NCBI RefSeq assembly: GCF_000967495.1
Contig: NZ_JXXU01000053.1
Coordinates: 1-64,000 of the forward strand
Length of the DNA: 64,000 nt
Source of the DNA: Vibrio neptunius
GTDB taxonomy: Bacteria; Pseudomonadota; Gammaproteobacteria; Enterobacterales; Vibrionaceae
Direction: 5' to 3'
Part shown: in pieces, positions 61,195-64,000 of the stretch
How positions within the stretch are numbered: position 1 is the stretch's first letter
Layout: each line of letters opens with the position of its first letter
Translations under genes and position numbers: made by a program
Notes under the pieces: model-generated
The model's database searches: none
What the model saw: the letters and a program-made list of their open reading frames with translations, nothing else
Told to the model about the DNA's origin: nothing

Positions 61195-62313
61195 ATGAGC
61201 AAGTTAAAAAAGAATATATTCGTCATACTACCGTTAACTTTACTTTCTACATCAACGTTTGCCGCCATTAATGGTAGTTATGAGGTTTCATCGATCATGC
61301 TAAGTGCGGATCATAATGAAAGCCTTGGCGCTCCGATGCCTTTCTACGCCAATGGCAAAATGCAATCTAAGCTCAATGTCACGGTGGCCTTTTCTGACCG
61401 TTACGGTTCACCTGTGACGGTAAGCAATGATGAAGTAAAGAATGCAATTTCGTTTTATCTGAAAAGCAATGACGTCCAATTAGGCCAGGACAAAGACTGT
61501 AGCTATGGGCGAGATTGTTGGGGTTATACCTACAACGAGAATGACTACGCCCACCAAATCAGTGGCGCTTATCAGAGTATTAAAAGTCTTCCTAACTCAC
61601 GCATTCTCTCAACAGCATCAAACAAGCTAACGGTTTGGGTATATGGCAACGAAACGGCTCAATATCGCCAAGTTTGTGCGCAAATCAAGTTTGATAACGG
61701 CAGTGTCTACGATAGCTGTGCTTACCCATATGATGAAAGTGCTCTGTACCAAGGTGTGCAACCTAAAGAATACAGCGCTTCTGAGTTTGCTGACATTGGC
61801 ACAGGCGAAACCGTTTGGAAAGATGAAGGTGACGGTTTCTATTTCGACAAAGCTGAAGTCCGTAATTTCTACATCACACCGACGGACACCTCTATCACTA
61901 TGACCAAAGTTGCCATGGATAATTGGGAAGAATCGAACAGCGACAAAGTATTCCTGAGAGACGAGTGGCTTGGCTGCTACAGCGATTGTCCAAACGGATT
62001 CCGCTCGGTGAAAGGCTATATCTTTGAACCCGGTCGAGAGCGCACGGTTTCAGATGAATACGTTTGGAATAGTGCTGCGGGTGAGGGCCGTACAGCTACA
62101 TGGCGTGTTAACCAAAAACTACGTTCGGTGACATTGAGTCAGCTTCTTTTTTCAGGCAACACATCAATCAACGATTCTCAGAAAGAATATCGTTTCACCG
62201 CTTATGACCAGTACGGAAATAAAGCACGTCTAAAACTAACTTACCCTGAAAGCCAGTTTAGCGGTGGCGGTCAGGAATGGGACTACACCCAATGGAACCT
62301 AGTTAACCAATAA
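61195..62313 (+). CDS. Secreted protein upstream of an RHS toxin gene, function unknown
   Basis: A 372-residue protein from the ATG at 61195 (the frame extends to 61162 without a ribosome site). A signal peptide covers residues 1-23 (ending STSTFA). Mature part: beta-rich, four to six Cys (KDCSYGRDCWGYT, GCYSDCPNG) suggesting disulfides, and a C-terminal segment DQYGNKARLKLTYPES. Not recognised. It precedes an RHS/TccC-like gene by 65 bases and may be an accessory or secreted partner. A hairpin lies between the two genes. Confidence 0.7.
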   Translation: MSKLKKNIFVILPLTLLSTSTFAAINGSYEVSSIMLSADHNESLGAPMPFYANGKMQSKLNVTVAFSDRYGSPVTVSNDEVKNAISFYLKSNDVQLGQDKDCSYGRDCWGYTYNENDYAHQISGAYQSIKSLPNSRILSTASNKLTVWVYGNETAQYRQVCAQIKFDNGSVYDSCAYPYDESALYQGVQPKEYSASEFADIGTGETVWKDEGDGFYFDKAEVRNFYITPTDTSITMTKVAMDNWEESNSDKVFLRDEWLGCYSDCPNGFRSVKGYIFEPGRERTVSDEYVWNSAAGEGRTATWRVNQKLRSVTLSQLLFSGNTSINDSQKEYRFTAYDQYGNKARLKLTYPESQFSGGGQEWDYTQWNLVNQ

Positions 62314-62332
62314 TATCTCGCCTGAGAAAACC

Positions 62333-62357
62333 GTTAGCCCACATACGTTGGGCTAAC
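62333..62357 (+). terminator. Hairpin between the secreted protein and RHS genes
   Basis: GTTAGCCCA (62333-62341), seven-base loop, TGGGCTAAC (62349-62357), then TTTCG. It may end part of the transcripts and lower expression of the RHS gene. Confidence 0.6.
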
Positions 62358-62378
62358 TTTCGCCTTAAAGGAGGCACT

Positions 62379-64000
62379 ATGTCTAATTGGACTTCAAATG
62401 CATTTAATTTTGATAGTTATTGTTCAGGGGGCGTAGACCAAAGAACAAGAAGCTACTCCTATCAAATTCTTTTAGGATCCTTAGTCGGCAATTGGCTAAA
62501 AGGCCCTAACCTTGATATCGCTCTGCAGTTTTCACCCTACTCGCGGGATAACCTAGGTTTCGGTATAGGTTGGCAGTTAAACATTCCAAGATACGATCTT
62601 AAAAATAAACAACTGCATCTTGCGAATGGGCAGTCTTACCGAGCTGAATTGGGCGCGAACTACAAACTTGCTCTTCGCTATAAGAAATTGCTCGACTTCT
62701 CAGTGAAAGGTGACGCTAGTGGCTATGAGATTACCTATCGAAATGGTCGCAAAGACATCTTAGATGATCACGGTAATCTGATTAAAGTCATCCAAAGTGA
62801 TGGCCATGCTCTGCATTTTTCCTGGTTAAACATAGGTCAAGAAAAACGTTTGAATAAAGTCTGGGATGATCGCACATCAGAAAGCCAACCACTTTTGCTT
62901 ATTGTTCACGTTGATCCGAGCAGAGTGAATGTTTTTACGAATATCGGCAGTGCTCATGAAGCATATTTCAGACTTATCCTAAACAATAACAATCTCGTTC
63001 AATGCCAATTATCTGAAGATGCGGGTAGTTATGACTTTGGCTACAAAACGATAGGGTCCTATAACCTTATTCAGAGTGTTACCCACCCTTGTGGAATGCT
63101 TGAGCAACTGGCTTATGACGCCAATGGAATAAGAGTAAACACCAACACTTATCTCCCAGCGGTCACTTCTCATCGTGTTTTAACGAGAAACTCTCCCATT
63201 ATTGAGACTCACTATGGCAGCGTGAATTCCGATAGCCGAAACTTTATGGGCTACAACGTGCCTGGCGGTAGTTTAGGTGAAGGGGTTGATAACTTACTTG
63301 AACGTGGAATCGAATACTCATACCGAGTACAAAAAGTGGAAAGCGGTACGATCAAGACCATTCAAACGTATAACCAATTCCACCTGTTGGTTGAAGAAGC
63401 TCGCCTGATAAACGACAAAATTGTCCACCTCAAGAAGCTTGGCTATCCAGCTCGTGACAACGAGGATTTTGCCAATCAGCCTGCTCAATACGCGCTAATC
63501 AATCAAGAAGAGCAAACTTGGTCATCGGGTGAAGATAGTCATCTACAAACTCGCCATTGGCAATACGATCAGTACGGTAACATGCTGTCTTTTATCGATG
63601 AAAACAACATTGCTGAGTATTATGAGTACTATTCATCACAAGGTGAGCTAGGCTGTCCAGCCTCTCCTTCTGGCATGGTGAACTTTGTCAAATCTCGTAC
63701 TCTGAGCAATGGTTCTGAACAACGTAAGATTTCCTATGAGTACGGAGAGGTTGCAGGTCTCAACAATCAAAAGGATGTCGTGCTGCGCTTAGAAAATGCT
63801 CATGATCGCTACCAAAGCCATTACCGCTACCACGAGAATAACAGTGAGACATTTTCTTTGGGTCGACTAGCTTCCATCCAAAACGATTTCATTCATGCAG
63901 ATGGTACCTATGCCAAGACTTCAAGCTATCACTATGTTTTGGAGGGTGACACGGTTGAAGAACATGAGGAACTGGTATGTCACGACAATACAAAAATTAA
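62379..64000 (+). CDS. RHS/TccC-like toxin component, 5' part
   Basis: The frame opens at the ATG at 62379 (GGAGG eight bases before) and is open to the window end, 540 codons. The N-terminus FNFDSYCSGGVDQRTRSYSY, with LNIALQFSPYSRDNLGFGIGWQL-like NLDIALQFSPYSRDNLGFGI, matches TccC-type and RHS proteins of Photorhabdus and Vibrio. RHS-like words follow: DDHGNLIKV, WQYDQYGNMLSFIDENN, YRYHENNSE. These proteins form a cocoon that encloses a C-terminal toxin; the variable toxin part lies outside this window. Whether Tc A and B components are encoded nearby cannot be seen. Confidence 0.85.
   Translation, partial: MSNWTSNAFNFDSYCSGGVDQRTRSYSYQILLGSLVGNWLKGPNLDIALQFSPYSRDNLGFGIGWQLNIPRYDLKNKQLHLANGQSYRAELGANYKLALRYKKLLDFSVKGDASGYEITYRNGRKDILDDHGNLIKVIQSDGHALHFSWLNIGQEKRLNKVWDDRTSESQPLLLIVHVDPSRVNVFTNIGSAHEAYFRLILNNNNLVQCQLSEDAGSYDFGYKTIGSYNLIQSVTHPCGMLEQLAYDANGIRVNTNTYLPAVTSHRVLTRNSPIIETHYGSVNSDSRNFMGYNVPGGSLGEGVDNLLERGIEYSYRVQKVESGTIKTIQTYNQFHLLVEEARLINDKIVHLKKLGYPARDNEDFANQPAQYALINQEEQTWSSGEDSHLQTRHWQYDQYGNMLSFIDENNIAEYYEYYSSQGELGCPASPSGMVNFVKSRTLSNGSEQRKISYEYGEVAGLNNQKDVVLRLENAHDRYQSHYRYHENNSETFSLGRLASIQNDFIHADGTYAKTSSYHYVLEGDTVEEHEELVCHDNTKI

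Overview
The window is the replication-origin region of the second chromosome of a Vibrio. The gene at 32495-34465 is a full-length RctB initiator (656 residues), which is found only in Vibrionaceae. Next to it lie an ori2 with RctB iterons, ParA2 and ParB2, and six exact copies of the published Vibrio chromosome-2 centromere consensus parS2 (TTTACAnTGTAAA). No rRNA, tRNA or CRISPR array was seen. The species cannot be named from the sequence alone.

Layout from left to right. 1-4250: a truncated lipoprotein gene, a 589-residue protein of type VI secretion flavour, a stretch dense in inverted repeats, and a permuted-papain-like protein. 4353-11201: glyoxylate metabolism. gcl-hyi-glxR runs leftward and aceB-glcG runs rightward from a shared control region with three TTGTnnACAA sites; a RutR-like TetR regulator lies beyond, separated by a structured RNA-like segment. 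11295-13882: a small accessory module with an orphan Hcp, a DUF4225 effector candidate and two tandem membrane proteins that look like duplicated immunity genes, bounded by direct repeats. 13950-20279: a MarR/EamA divergent pair, then a GGDEF-EAL protein translationally coupled to a periplasmic binding protein and divergent from a LuxP-like protein. 20335-29400: a Nudix hydrolase, an LRR-protein kinase, HxlR/SDR/cupin, SDR/LysR, small proteins, a Sel1/LprI protein and a YebC-family protein. 29713-32000: two Fur-box-preceded ABC ATPases.

32442-37917 is the chromosome-2 replication and partition core: rctB, a 29-mer-like operator, an AT-rich segment with six TGAT repeats, six 12-mer iterons spaced 22-23 bp, a DnaA box, two 39-mer-like sites, parS2, parA2 and parB2. 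tmcA follows.

40140-58064 holds a chemosensory locus of the Vibrio cluster III / F7 type: MCP (leftward), then STAS, CheY, CheA, CheW, CheW, an Aer2-like receptor with four heme-type PAS domains and a WEEF tail, CheR, CheD, CheB, a membrane MCP-like protein, a second STAS, a receiver-PP2C-HATPase protein and a FapA/DUF342 protein. The last part suggests a partner-switching output joined to the chemosensory core. 58124-60137 is an MFS exporter with an AraC regulator. 60305-64000 holds a truncated peroxiredoxin-like gene, a secreted 372-residue protein and the start of an RHS/TccC-like toxin gene that runs off the window.
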